This document shows positions 7,026 to 12,671 of a stretch of DNA of 12,671 nt, one piece after another; positions within the stretch are counted from its first letter, which is position 1, and each line of letters opens with the position of its first letter. Position numbers and translations under genes: made by a program. The notes beneath the pieces were generated by a model, which had not been told where the DNA came from, ran no database searches, and was given only the letters and a program-made list of their open reading frames with translations. The stretch comes from Candidatus Brocadiia bacterium (GTDB lineage: Bacteria; Planctomycetota; MHYJ01; WSZJ01), in assembly GCA_013360825.1 (NCBI GenBank), contig JABWAY010000098.1, forward strand, positions 1 to 12,671. Reading direction: 5' to 3'.

Positions 7026-7124
7026 TCTATCTATGAAATGGGCGCGCCCTTGTTTCTGGCGGCCCGGCGTGTTATTACTAACATTTGTAACGTATAACTT
7101 TTCTCGGAGAGGAGAGCCCTTCCC

Positions 7125-8252
7125 ATGCTGAACTTCCGCACCCCCGTCACCCTGGCCCTGTCCGCCATCGTCGGATCGTTCGCGTGCGCCCAGGACACCG
7201 CCCCCGCCACCGACCCGGCACCGGCCTCCACGCCGGAAGAGAAGATCGTCCTCGGCGAAGTCATCGCCGCGAACGTGAATGTCCGGGCCGGAAACACCAT
7301 GAACCACCGGATCGTCTGCATCGCCAACAAGGGCGACCAGGTCCTCATCCTCGAGGAGGCCGGTGACTTCTTCAAGATCATGGCCCCCAAGGGCGCCTCG
7401 TGCTGGGTCGCCTGCCAGTTCGTCGAGCGCAAGGGGGACACCGCGATCGTCAATGCCAACAACGTCAACCTCCGCCCCACCCCCGATACCTCCCACCCCG
7501 TCATCGGACAGCTCGCCTCGGGCGACCCGGTCAAGATCCTCGGCCAGGACAACCTCGGCACCTGGTTCCGGATCGAGCCGCCGAAGGGCGTGATCGCGTA
7601 CGTCTCCAAGAAGTTCATCGCGGTCAAGGGGAACTACGCCGACATCACGCGCGAAGCCGCGCGCGAGGAAAGCGCCCGCATCGCGACGGAGGAACGGGCC
7701 CTCGCCGGGACGAGCGCCTGGAAGGACGCCGAGGCCCTCGCCCGTGCCGAAAACGAAAAGCCCGCCGCCGAGCGCGACTGGACCGCCTCCATCGAGGCCT
7801 TCCGCGCCATCGGCGCCGCCGGGGATCCGAAACTCGCGCAGCGCGCTGAGGAGCAGGTCAAGTATCTCGAAGGACTCCAGGAGTTGCAGGCCCTGGTCCG
7901 TTCGCTGGACGCGACCTCGCAGGTCCAGAAGGACGGCTACGAGCGCAAGATTGCGGAGCTGGAGTCCAAGTGGCATTCCGACCAGGCGGCCAAGGCTGCG
8001 AAGAAGGCGGAGAAGACCTTCATCGTGCAGGGGTGGGTGGAGGAGGTCGGGTCGCTGTTTGGCCGTCCCGGCACGCACAAGATCGTCGAGGCGGGGGTGA
8101 CGCTGTACTACCTGAAGAGCGAGACCTACGATCTGAGGCGCTACTGGCACAATCGGATTCGGATTGTGAAGGGGACGGTGAAGGCGGCGCCGGACGGGTG
8201 GGAGGACGGGCCGAAGGTGATCGAGGTGGAGGAGTTGGAGGTACTGGAGTAG
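7125..8252 (+). CDS. exported protein with two bacterial SH3b domains
   Basis: A 375-residue protein. The N-terminus MLNFRTPVTLALSAIVGSFA is a type I signal peptide, with cleavage likely after ACA at about residue 22, followed by a Pro/Ala/Thr-rich linker. The first SH3b domain covers about 43-101 (NVNVRAGNT, then WVACQFVE). The second covers about 105-168 (NNVNLRPTPDTSHPVIGQL, then GVIAYVSKKF). Such domains usually bind cell-wall peptides or act as scaffolds. A long charged helical region at about 172-295 (coiled coil likely) leads to a compact C-terminal domain (GWVEEVGSLFGRPGTHKIV, YYLKS, NRIRIVKGTV) that looks like a small beta barrel. No hydrolase domain is present, so it is not an autolysin by itself. 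GGAGAGGAGAG about eight bases before the ATG supports the start. A good terminator follows, so it is transcribed alone. A periplasmic or envelope-structure role is inferred. Confidence 0.9.
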   Translation: MLNFRTPVTLALSAIVGSFACAQDTAPATDPAPASTPEEKIVLGEVIAANVNVRAGNTMNHRIVCIANKGDQVLILEEAGDFFKIMAPKGASCWVACQFVERKGDTAIVNANNVNLRPTPDTSHPVIGQLASGDPVKILGQDNLGTWFRIEPPKGVIAYVSKKFIAVKGNYADITREAAREESARIATEERALAGTSAWKDAEALARAENEKPAAERDWTASIEAFRAIGAAGDPKLAQRAEEQVKYLEGLQELQALVRSLDATSQVQKDGYERKIAELESKWHSDQAAKAAKKAEKTFIVQGWVEEVGSLFGRPGTHKIVEAGVTLYYLKSETYDLRRYWHNRIRIVKGTVKAAPDGWEDGPKVIEVEELEVLE

Positions 8253-8274
8253 GGCACTCTGGTCAACGATTGGG

Positions 8275-8299
8275 AACCCGCCTTTGGGCGGGTTTTTTT
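8275..8299 (+). terminator. intrinsic terminator of the SH3b gene
   Basis: A perfect 8-bp stem, AACCCGCC (8275-8282) with GGCGGGTT (8287-8294), a TTTG loop and a run of seven T ending at 8299. It starts 22 bases after the stop codon. Confidence 0.95.
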
Positions 8300-8313
8300 G
8301 TGGCCGCGCCGTT

Positions 8314-8356
8314 CATTGCAAAACGACATACCCCCGATAGATGTCATTTTGAAATG
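8314..8356. repeat. 43-base imperfect palindrome upstream of the rny promoter
   Basis: Arms CATTGCAAAACGACAT (8314-8329) and ATGTCATTTTGAAATG (8341-8356) pair at 14 of 16 positions around an 11-base centre. No T-tract follows on either strand, so a terminator is unlikely. It ends 23 bases before the -35 element of the rny promoter, a usual place for an activator or repressor site. Confidence 0.6.
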
Positions 8357-8379
8357 CCCACCCCCGCCCGCCTTTTCGC

Positions 8380-8409
8380 TTGACCCGCACCACGACCGCT
8401 CCGTAAACT
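8380..8409 (+). promoter_or_regulatory. sigma70-type promoter of rny
   Basis: TTGACC (8380-8385), an 18-base spacer, then TAAACT (8404-8409). The start point would be near 8416, so the rny message would carry a leader of about 400 bases. Confidence 0.6.
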
Positions 8410-8426
8410 GCCCGGCCTCGGGCGTT

Positions 8427-8797
8427 CTCCCGCAGTCCGGGAGCGCGCAAGTCCTGTTTCAAACGATTGGCAGCCGGCTCCAGGGACTCCAAGACACACG
8501 ATGCACGGCCTCAAATTTCTCGTCCACGTCGCAGAAACCCTCGCGGGATGCGTGTTCAGCCTGCCCATCGCTGAACCCTCATCCCCCGTTCCCGCGATGG
8601 CCCACGGACGCGAACTCTCACCGCTTCCCACGAAACCGGGCGCTCCGCGCTCCCGGTTTCTCCACCGCACAGGTCCGCCGGGAACTCCGCAGCCCGACTG
8701 CGGAAGCCAGTCCCCCGGACGAACCCGCGGCCGGGTCGCGGTGTAGGCGAGGCCAGTCCCCGCAGCCCCTGCCTCTTTTCGCCCCGGAACGCCGGGG
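8427..8797 (+). ncRNA. candidate structured leader RNA of rny
   Basis: A run of hairpins can be read by eye. 8427-8443 has a 6-bp stem. 8541-8597 has a long arm pair (8545-8560 with 8570-8585, 14 of 16 paired) extended by TCGC/GCGA. 8632-8660 has a perfect 9-bp stem, GAAACCGGG/CCCGGTTTC. 8673-8720 has an outer stem with a two-base bulge enclosing a perfect 7-bp stem (8686-8692 with 8698-8704). 8723-8736 has a 5-bp stem. 8782-8797 has a 6-bp stem with loop AACG, ending 16 bases before the rny start. Short stems are expected by chance at this GC content; the longer three are not so easily dismissed. No known RNA family was recognised. Confidence 0.4.
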
Positions 8798-8813
8798 TAG
8801 ATAGGGGTGGCTC

Positions 8814-10367
8814 GTGACGGAAGTTCTCTTCCTCATCCTGGGAATCGTCCTGGGAGCCGTCGGCGGCGTCGGGATCTGCGCGTTCATGGCCCGCGGGATG
8901 GTCGCGAATGCTAAGGAAAAGGCGCGGCTGATCGAGGCCCAGGCGACGGAGCGGGGCGAGTCGGCGCTGAAGGAGGCGCAGCTGCAGGGGAAGGACGAGG
9001 TGCTGAAGCTGCGCGGGGACGCCGAGCGCGAGCGGTTCGCGAAGCTGGAGGAGTTGCGCAAGCAGGAGCAGGCGGCGCAGAAGCGCGAGGACCTGGCGGA
9101 GCGGAAGGCGGAGGAGCAGGGGCGCCGGCAGAAGGCGCTGGACGCGCAGGAGCAGTCGCTGGCGGACCGGGTGAAGAACGCGGAGGCGAAATTCGCCGAG
9201 GCGGCGAAGGCCGTGGCGGACCAGCAGAAGGTGCTGGAGCGGCTCTCCGGGATGGGGAAGGAAGAGGCGACGCGGGCGTACTACGAGCGGCTGCAGCAGG
9301 AGCTGGCGACGGATGTGGCCGCGCGGATCCGGAAGGCTCAGGAGCTGGCGAAGGACCGCGCGGACGAGGAGGCGCGGAAGGTCGTCATCATGGCGATCCA
9401 GCGGACGGCCTCGGACCATTCCAGCGAGAACACGACCTCGACGGTGGACATTGCGAGCGAGGAGCTGAAGGGCCGGATCATCGGGCGCGAGGGTCGGAAC
9501 ATCCGTGCGTTCGAGAAGGCGACGGGCGTGGACGTGATCGTGGACGACACCCCCGGGGTGATCGTGCTCTCCGGGTTCGAGCCGGTGCGGCGGGAGACGG
9601 CGCGGCGGGCGATGGAGAAGCTCGTCGTGGACGGCCGGATCCATCCGACGCGGATCGAGGAGATCGTGGAGGCGACGAAGAAGGAGATGGAGGAGTTGAT
9701 CACCCAGACCGGCAAGCAGACCTGCTACGAGCTCGACATCCAGCGTCTCTCGCCGAAGGTGATCCCGATCCTGGGGCGTCTCCGGTTCCGCACGAGCTAC
9801 GGCCAGAACGTTCTCAAGCACTCGATCGAGGTCGCCCGGATGGCGGCGATCATGGCGGCGGAGATCGGGCTCGACCCGGTGCTGGCCAAGCGCGCCGGGC
9901 TGCTGCACGACATCGGGAAGGCGCTGGACCAGGAGATGGAGGGGACGCACCCGCAGCTGGGGTTCGACCTGCTGAAGCGGGCGGACGAGCATCCGGCCGT
10001 GCTCGACACGGCGCTGCGCCACCACGAGACCGACAAGGCGGAGACGCCGTACTGCATCCTGACGGCCGCGGCGGACGCGATCTCGGCGTCCCGTCCCGGA
10101 GCGCGCGGCGAGTCGATGGAGCGGTACATCAAGCGCCTGCAGGATCTGGAGCGGATCGCCACGTCGAAGCCCGGCGTGGAGGGGGCGTTCGCGATCCAGG
10201 CGGGGCGGGAGCTGCGCGTCCTGGTGCACGCCGGGAAGGTCGACGATGCCAACGCGATGATCGTCGCCCGCGAGATCGCCAAGCAGATCGAGGCCGAGAT
10301 GACCTACCCCGGCGAGATCCGGGTGACGGTGATCCGCGAGACGCGCGTCACCGAGTACGCCCGCTGA
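8814..10367 (+). CDS. rny: ribonuclease Y
   Basis: A 517-residue protein of normal family length. One N-terminal membrane helix (about 4-26, LFLILGIVLGAVGGVGICAF) is followed by a long charged coiled coil to about 200, rich in Glu, Lys and Arg. A KH RNA-binding domain lies at about 212-275 with GRIIGREGRNIRAFE. The HD domain begins near 330, with its His-Asp pair at 365-366 in LLHDIGKA and a later metal-binding RHHE. The C-terminal beta-rich region ends VTVIRETRVTEYAR. RNase Y is a membrane-bound endoribonuclease that starts mRNA decay, the role RNase E fills in E. coli. GTG at 8814 is chosen because it opens the membrane helix and has AGGGGTGG just upstream. It stands alone in orientation, followed by a shared terminator with the convergent SWIB gene. 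Confidence 0.97.
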   Translation: MTEVLFLILGIVLGAVGGVGICAFMARGMVANAKEKARLIEAQATERGESALKEAQLQGKDEVLKLRGDAERERFAKLEELRKQEQAAQKREDLAERKAEEQGRRQKALDAQEQSLADRVKNAEAKFAEAAKAVADQQKVLERLSGMGKEEATRAYYERLQQELATDVAARIRKAQELAKDRADEEARKVVIMAIQRTASDHSSENTTSTVDIASEELKGRIIGREGRNIRAFEKATGVDVIVDDTPGVIVLSGFEPVRRETARRAMEKLVVDGRIHPTRIEEIVEATKKEMEELITQTGKQTCYELDIQRLSPKVIPILGRLRFRTSYGQNVLKHSIEVARMAAIMAAEIGLDPVLAKRAGLLHDIGKALDQEMEGTHPQLGFDLLKRADEHPAVLDTALRHHETDKAETPYCILTAAADAISASRPGARGESMERYIKRLQDLERIATSKPGVEGAFAIQAGRELRVLVHAGKVDDANAMIVAREIAKQIEAEMTYPGEIRVTVIRETRVTEYAR

Positions 10368-10386
10368 CCCGACCGCCGGAGCGCAC

Positions 10387-10425
10387 AAAAAAAAGGCCCG
10401 CCTCGCAGGAGGCGGGCCTTTCCGT
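10387..10425. terminator. bidirectional terminator between rny and the SWIB gene
   Basis: A perfect 13-bp stem (10392-10404 with 10409-10421) has a GCAG loop. Eight A's on its left side (10387-10394) become a U8 tract for the minus-strand SWIB message; CCTTTCCGTTT gives a weaker tract for rny. Confidence 0.95.
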
Positions 10426-10436
10426 TTGCGCGTCGA

Positions 10437-10712
10437 CTACCCCTTGAGGTGCTTGCTCACGAGCTTCGTCATCTCGAACATCGAGACCTGCTTCTTGCCG
10501 CCGAAGACCGGCTTGAGCTTGTCGTCCGCATTGATGTTCCGCTTGTTCTTGGAATCCTGCAGGCCGTTCTTCTTGATGTAGGCCCACAGCTTCTTCGTGA
10601 CCTCGGTGCGGGGCATCGCGCTGCTGCCGATCACCGCCGCCAGGTCGGAGCTCGGGGTCATGGGCTTCATGAACGCGGCGCTGGGCTTACGGGCGGGCTT
10701 CTTCGCTGCCAT
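10437..10712 (-). CDS. SWIB/MDM2 domain protein
   Basis: A 91-residue basic protein. A short Lys/Ala/Pro tail (MAAKKPARKPSAAFMKPM) leads into one SWIB fold at about 18-90 with the family pattern: VIGSSAMPRTEVTKKLWAYI, then KNGLQDSKNKRNINADDKL, then VFGG and MFEMTKLVSKHL. SWIB domains are best known from eukaryotic chromatin remodellers and from chlamydiae, where they occur alone or fused to topoisomerase I. The bacterial role is uncertain; a nucleoid-associated or DNA-structure role is inferred from the basic tail. GAGGAGG four bases before the ATG fixes the start. The gene sits between rny and ymdB on the opposite strand, sharing a terminator with the first and a control region with the second. 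Confidence 0.93.
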   Translation of the reverse strand: MAAKKPARKPSAAFMKPMTPSSDLAAVIGSSAMPRTEVTKKLWAYIKKNGLQDSKNKRNINADDKLKPVFGGKKQVSMFEMTKLVSKHLKG

Positions 10713-10777
10713 CTGGCCTCCTCTGGAGATGTGTTCCGGACAGGGCACTCCCTCGTCTTCCGAGGGGGATTTCAGCC

Positions 10778-10846
10778 TTTTCCCTCGGGGACGCAAGGAA
10801 AATCGACGAATTTTCCCTCTGGCTGGAGTCTTTTTCCCTCGGAAAA
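10778..10846. promoter_or_regulatory. cluster of five TTTTCC/GGAAAA elements in the SWIB-ymdB divergent region
   Basis: TTTTCC occurs at 10778, 10811 and 10832, and its reverse complement GGAAAA at 10797 and 10841. The three TTTTCC copies share the longer form TTTTCCCTC and are spaced 33 and 21 bases apart, close to three and two helical turns. Two exact palindromes result: GGAAAAT-N6-ATTTTCC (10797-10816) and TTTTCC-CTC-GGAAAA (10832-10846). A separate hairpin, CCCTCG-N5-CGAGGG, lies at 10750-10766. The cluster lies between the two divergent start codons, so it may control either gene. Confidence 0.5.
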
Positions 10847-10946
10847 TGAGGCCGGGGGGCTCCCCGAGACCCCGGACGGGCGGTGAAAACCCCCGCGGGA
10901 TCTCCCCCGGCGACACCGCTCTCTGGCCTCCGGGGGGCGCTTCGCC

Positions 10947-10952
10947 TACCAT
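10947..10952 (+). promoter_or_regulatory. -10 element TACCAT for a leaderless ymdB message
   Basis: TACCAT fits the TANNNT form often seen before leaderless genes and lies nine bases before the ymdB ATG, which has no Shine-Dalgarno site. The -35 match (TGGCCT at 10924-10929) is weak. Confidence 0.35.
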
Positions 10953-10961
10953 GTCCGCCGC

Positions 10962-11756
10962 ATGAAAATCCGCATCATGGCGATCGGAGACGTGGTGGGT
11001 TCCCCCGGGCGGGACGCGCTGAGGCGCTGGCTCAAGGGGGCGAAGCGCGAGCGGGACATTGAGTTCTGCATCGTGAACGGGGAGAACATTGCGGCGGGGA
11101 GCGGGCTGACGCCGTCGCTCTACGAGGACCTGCTGCAGGCCGGGGCGGACGCGGTGACGACCGGGGACCACGTGTACCGGAAGAAGGACATCCTGCCGGT
11201 GTTCGCGGGGCCGAACCGGCTGGTGCGGCCGGCGAATTACGGGGAGGCCGCGGCGGGGGCGGGGTGGCAGATCTTCGAATCCCGGAGCGGGTTCCGGATC
11301 GGCGTGGCGCAGCTGAGCGGGCGGGTGTTCATGACGCAGGCGGCGGACAACCCGTTCACGACGGCGGAGCGCGCGGTGCAGGCGCTCTCGCGGCAGACGC
11401 CGATCATCGTGATCGACATGCACGCGGAAGCGACGAGCGAGAAGACGGCGCTGGGGTGGATGCTCGACGGCCGGGTGTCGTTCATTTTCGGGACGCACAC
11501 GCACATCCCGACGGCGGACGAGCGGGTGCTGCCGAAGGGGACGGCGTACATCACGGACGTGGGGATGACGGGCCCGTACGACTCCGTGCTCGGGCGCGAC
11601 AAGGACAAGGTTTTGAAGACGTTCATGACGTCGATGCCCGCGACGTTCGACGTCGCCGAGAACGACGTGCGCATTTCCGGGGCGATTGCGACCGTCGACA
11701 CCGAGACGGGAAAGGCGACGGCGATCGAACGGTTCCAGGTCGGGATCGACCGGTGA
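10962..11756 (+). CDS. ymdB: YmdB-family metallophosphoesterase
   Basis: A 264-residue protein with all the family's metal-site motifs: GDVVG at 9-13, NGENIAAGSGLT near 39-50, GDHVY, RPANY, DMHAEATSEK and GTHTHIPTADERVL. It ends with the typical DVGMTGPYDSVLG segment. The fold is a calcineurin-like phosphoesterase with two metal ions. YmdB of Bacillus subtilis hydrolyses 2',3'-cyclic nucleotides and affects biofilm and RNA decay, and its gene lies directly behind rny; here a SWIB gene has come between the two. No ribosome site precedes the ATG at 10962, so a leaderless message is likely. The stop overlaps the xseA start (GTGA), so the two are co-translated. Function as a cyclic-nucleotide phosphodiesterase is by family. 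Confidence 0.95.
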   Translation: MKIRIMAIGDVVGSPGRDALRRWLKGAKRERDIEFCIVNGENIAAGSGLTPSLYEDLLQAGADAVTTGDHVYRKKDILPVFAGPNRLVRPANYGEAAAGAGWQIFESRSGFRIGVAQLSGRVFMTQAADNPFTTAERAVQALSRQTPIIVIDMHAEATSEKTALGWMLDGRVSFIFGTHTHIPTADERVLPKGTAYITDVGMTGPYDSVLGRDKDKVLKTFMTSMPATFDVAENDVRISGAIATVDTETGKATAIERFQVGIDR

Positions 11757-12671
11757 CCCCCCAGGCGAGCCCTGCCCTGCCGGCGATCCTGACGCCGAGC
11801 GAGATCGCGCGCCGGATGCGCGAGATCGCAGAGGGGTCGATCGGGCGGGTGTGGGTGGAAGCCGAGGTGTCGAACTACCGGAAGATCCTGCGGAGCGGGC
11901 ACGCGTACTTCGTGCTCAAGGACGCCCAGAGCCAGATCAAGGCCGCGCTGTTCGCGCAGGCCGGCGGGCGGCTGAAATTCACGCTCAAGGACGGGCTCAA
12001 GGTCCTCGCATTCGGGCGCGTCACCGTCTACGAGCCCCAGGGGGAATACCAGATCGTCGTCGAGCAGGTCGAACCCCGCGGGGTCGGCGCCGCGGAACTC
12101 GCGCTCCGGGAGCTGAAGGAAAAGCTGGAGAAGGAGGGGCTGTTCGCGGCGGAGCGGAAGCGTCCGCTGCCTTTCCTCCCGAGGCGGGTCGCGCTGGTCA
12201 CCAGCCCGACGTCCGCGGCGGTCAAGGACATGCTCACCGTCATGGAACGGCGGTTTCCGCGCATGAACGTCCTGATCGTGCCGGTCCGCGTCCAGGGGGC
12301 GGGAGCCGCGAAAGAGCTGGAGGCCGCGATGCGCGCCGTCTCGCGCCGGGCCGACCTGGACGTCGTCATCCTCGGGCGCGGCGGCGGCAGCGCCGAGGAC
12401 CTCGCCGCGTTCAACGACGAGGCCCTCGCCCGCGCGATCGTCGACTGCCCCATCCCGGTCATCAGCGCGGTCGGCCACGAAATCGACGTGACGATCGCCG
12501 ACCTCGTCGCCGATCGGCGCGCGCTCACCCCTTCCGAGGCCGCAGAATTCGCCACCCCCGTCCTCGCCGACCTCGAGGAACGCCTCCGCGAACTGGCGGG
12601 GCGCGCCCGGGCGGCGCTGGCCGAGGACGTGCGGAACCGGCGTCAGCGGCTGGACGACCTCGCGCGGTCCC
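11753..12671 (+). CDS. xseA: exodeoxyribonuclease VII large subunit (3' end outside window)
   Basis: The frame is open from GTG at 11753 to the window edge, covering about 306 residues of a family usually 400-500 long. An N-terminal OB fold (about 12-105) carries IGRVWVEAEVSNYRK, HAYFVLKD and YEPQGEYQIVVEQVEP. The nuclease part follows: ERKRPLPFLPRRVALVTSP near 146, GRGGGSAEDLAAFNDE near 207 and ISAVGHEIDVTIADLVAD near 240, then the start of the long helical region. With the small subunit XseB it degrades single-stranded DNA from both ends; xseB may lie just downstream. The GTG overlaps the ymdB stop by four bases, pointing to translational coupling. The usual GHETD motif reads GHEID here, which I associate with planctomycetes. 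Confidence 0.95.
   Translation, partial: MTPQASPALPAILTPSEIARRMREIAEGSIGRVWVEAEVSNYRKILRSGHAYFVLKDAQSQIKAALFAQAGGRLKFTLKDGLKVLAFGRVTVYEPQGEYQIVVEQVEPRGVGAAELALRELKEKLEKEGLFAAERKRPLPFLPRRVALVTSPTSAAVKDMLTVMERRFPRMNVLIVPVRVQGAGAAKELEAAMRAVSRRADLDVVILGRGGGSAEDLAAFNDEALARAIVDCPIPVISAVGHEIDVTIADLVADRRALTPSEAAEFATPVLADLEERLRELAGRARAALAEDVRNRRQRLDDLARS

Larger units (their letters stand above)
6876..7124. other. AT-rich divergent control region between fusA and the SH3b gene
   Basis: No gene fits here. The stretch 6961-7110 is much richer in A and T than its surroundings. It holds a candidate plus-strand promoter, a palindrome over its -10, and a second weaker inverted repeat (GTTAT at 7071-7075, ATAAC at 7094-7098) close to the start codon. 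Arms ATGTTCG (6901-6907) and CGAACAT (6954-6960) also form a widely spaced inverted repeat. Confidence 0.6.
8300..8813. other. long non-coding interval upstream of rny
   Basis: No convincing gene lies in these 514 bases. The longest plus-strand frame beginning with ATG that I considered (8501-8746) has no ribosome site and reads as Pro/Arg/Ser-rich filler across strong hairpins. The interval holds a 43-base imperfect palindrome, a promoter and a structured leader, listed separately. I looked for tmRNA, RNase P RNA and SRP RNA signatures and saw none. Confidence 0.7.

Noticed and set aside
8465..8485. TTGGCAG sequence resembling the -24 box of a sigma54 promoter
   Set aside because: There is no GC at the required -12 position, so it does not fit the sigma54 pattern.
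8501..8746. Possible small gene (81 codons) in the interval before rny
   Set aside because: It has no ribosome site, becomes Pro/Ser/Arg-rich filler, and runs through several strong hairpins that explain the sequence better as RNA structure.
8556..10388. Minus-strand open frame of 610 codons opposite rny
   Set aside because: It is a shadow of rny; leucine and arginine repeats mirror the Glu/Lys/Ala codons of the coiled coil.
10951..10965. Four-codon upstream frame ATG TCC GCC GCA TGA overlapping the ymdB start
   Set aside because: The overlap is suggestive, but there is no ribosome site and the same bases are better explained as part of a -10 element.

Overview
The window is GC-rich bacterial chromosomal DNA with compact gene spacing and no sign of phage, transposon, CRISPR or tRNA/rRNA genes. 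The best guess for its source is a planctomycete or close relative in the PVC group. The reasons are an FHA-GAF-sigma54 activator with no receiver domain, a stand-alone SWIB protein, an elongation factor G with switch-I wording close to the spirochaete/planctomycete/delta-type paralogs, and an XseA carrying the motif GHEIDVTIADLVAD. This is inferred from protein character alone; no search was run.

Layout. (1) 1-3835, minus strand: a signalling/envelope gene string. From a promoter at 3807-3835 it runs through a cysteine-containing hypothetical protein (3250-3798), a lipoprotein with two ExbD-like domains (2438-3253, ATGA overlap), an FHA-GAF-AAA-Fis sigma54 activator (215-2401) and a partial reading frame that leaves the window (1-175). 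The first 59 bases repeat part of the activator almost exactly. (2) 3867-6875, minus strand: an EF-G gene with its own promoter, a terminator-like hairpin in its short leader and a terminator behind it, then a membrane protein ending in a zinc ribbon. (3) 6876-7124: an AT-rich divergent control region with a palindrome over a candidate -10 element. (4) 7125-8299, plus strand: an exported protein with two SH3b domains and its terminator. (5) 8300-8813: over 500 bases with no convincing gene, holding a long imperfect palindrome, a good promoter and a series of strong hairpins directly upstream of rny. (6) 8814-12671: RNase Y, a bidirectional terminator, a convergent SWIB gene, a divergent control region with five TTTTCC/GGAAAA elements, then ymdB and xseA overlapping by four bases.

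The right-hand block is a nucleic-acid turnover neighbourhood: RNase Y starts mRNA decay, YmdB is a phosphodiesterase found beside rny in many bacteria, and XseA is the large subunit of exonuclease VII. A SWIB gene pointing the other way splits it. The left block combines an FHA domain, which reads phosphothreonine, with sigma54 activation, which suggests control by a Ser/Thr kinase.

The strongest leads are non-coding: the structured rny leader, the fusA leader hairpin, the hexamer cluster between SWIB and ymdB, and promoters placed so close to start codons that the messages would be leaderless.
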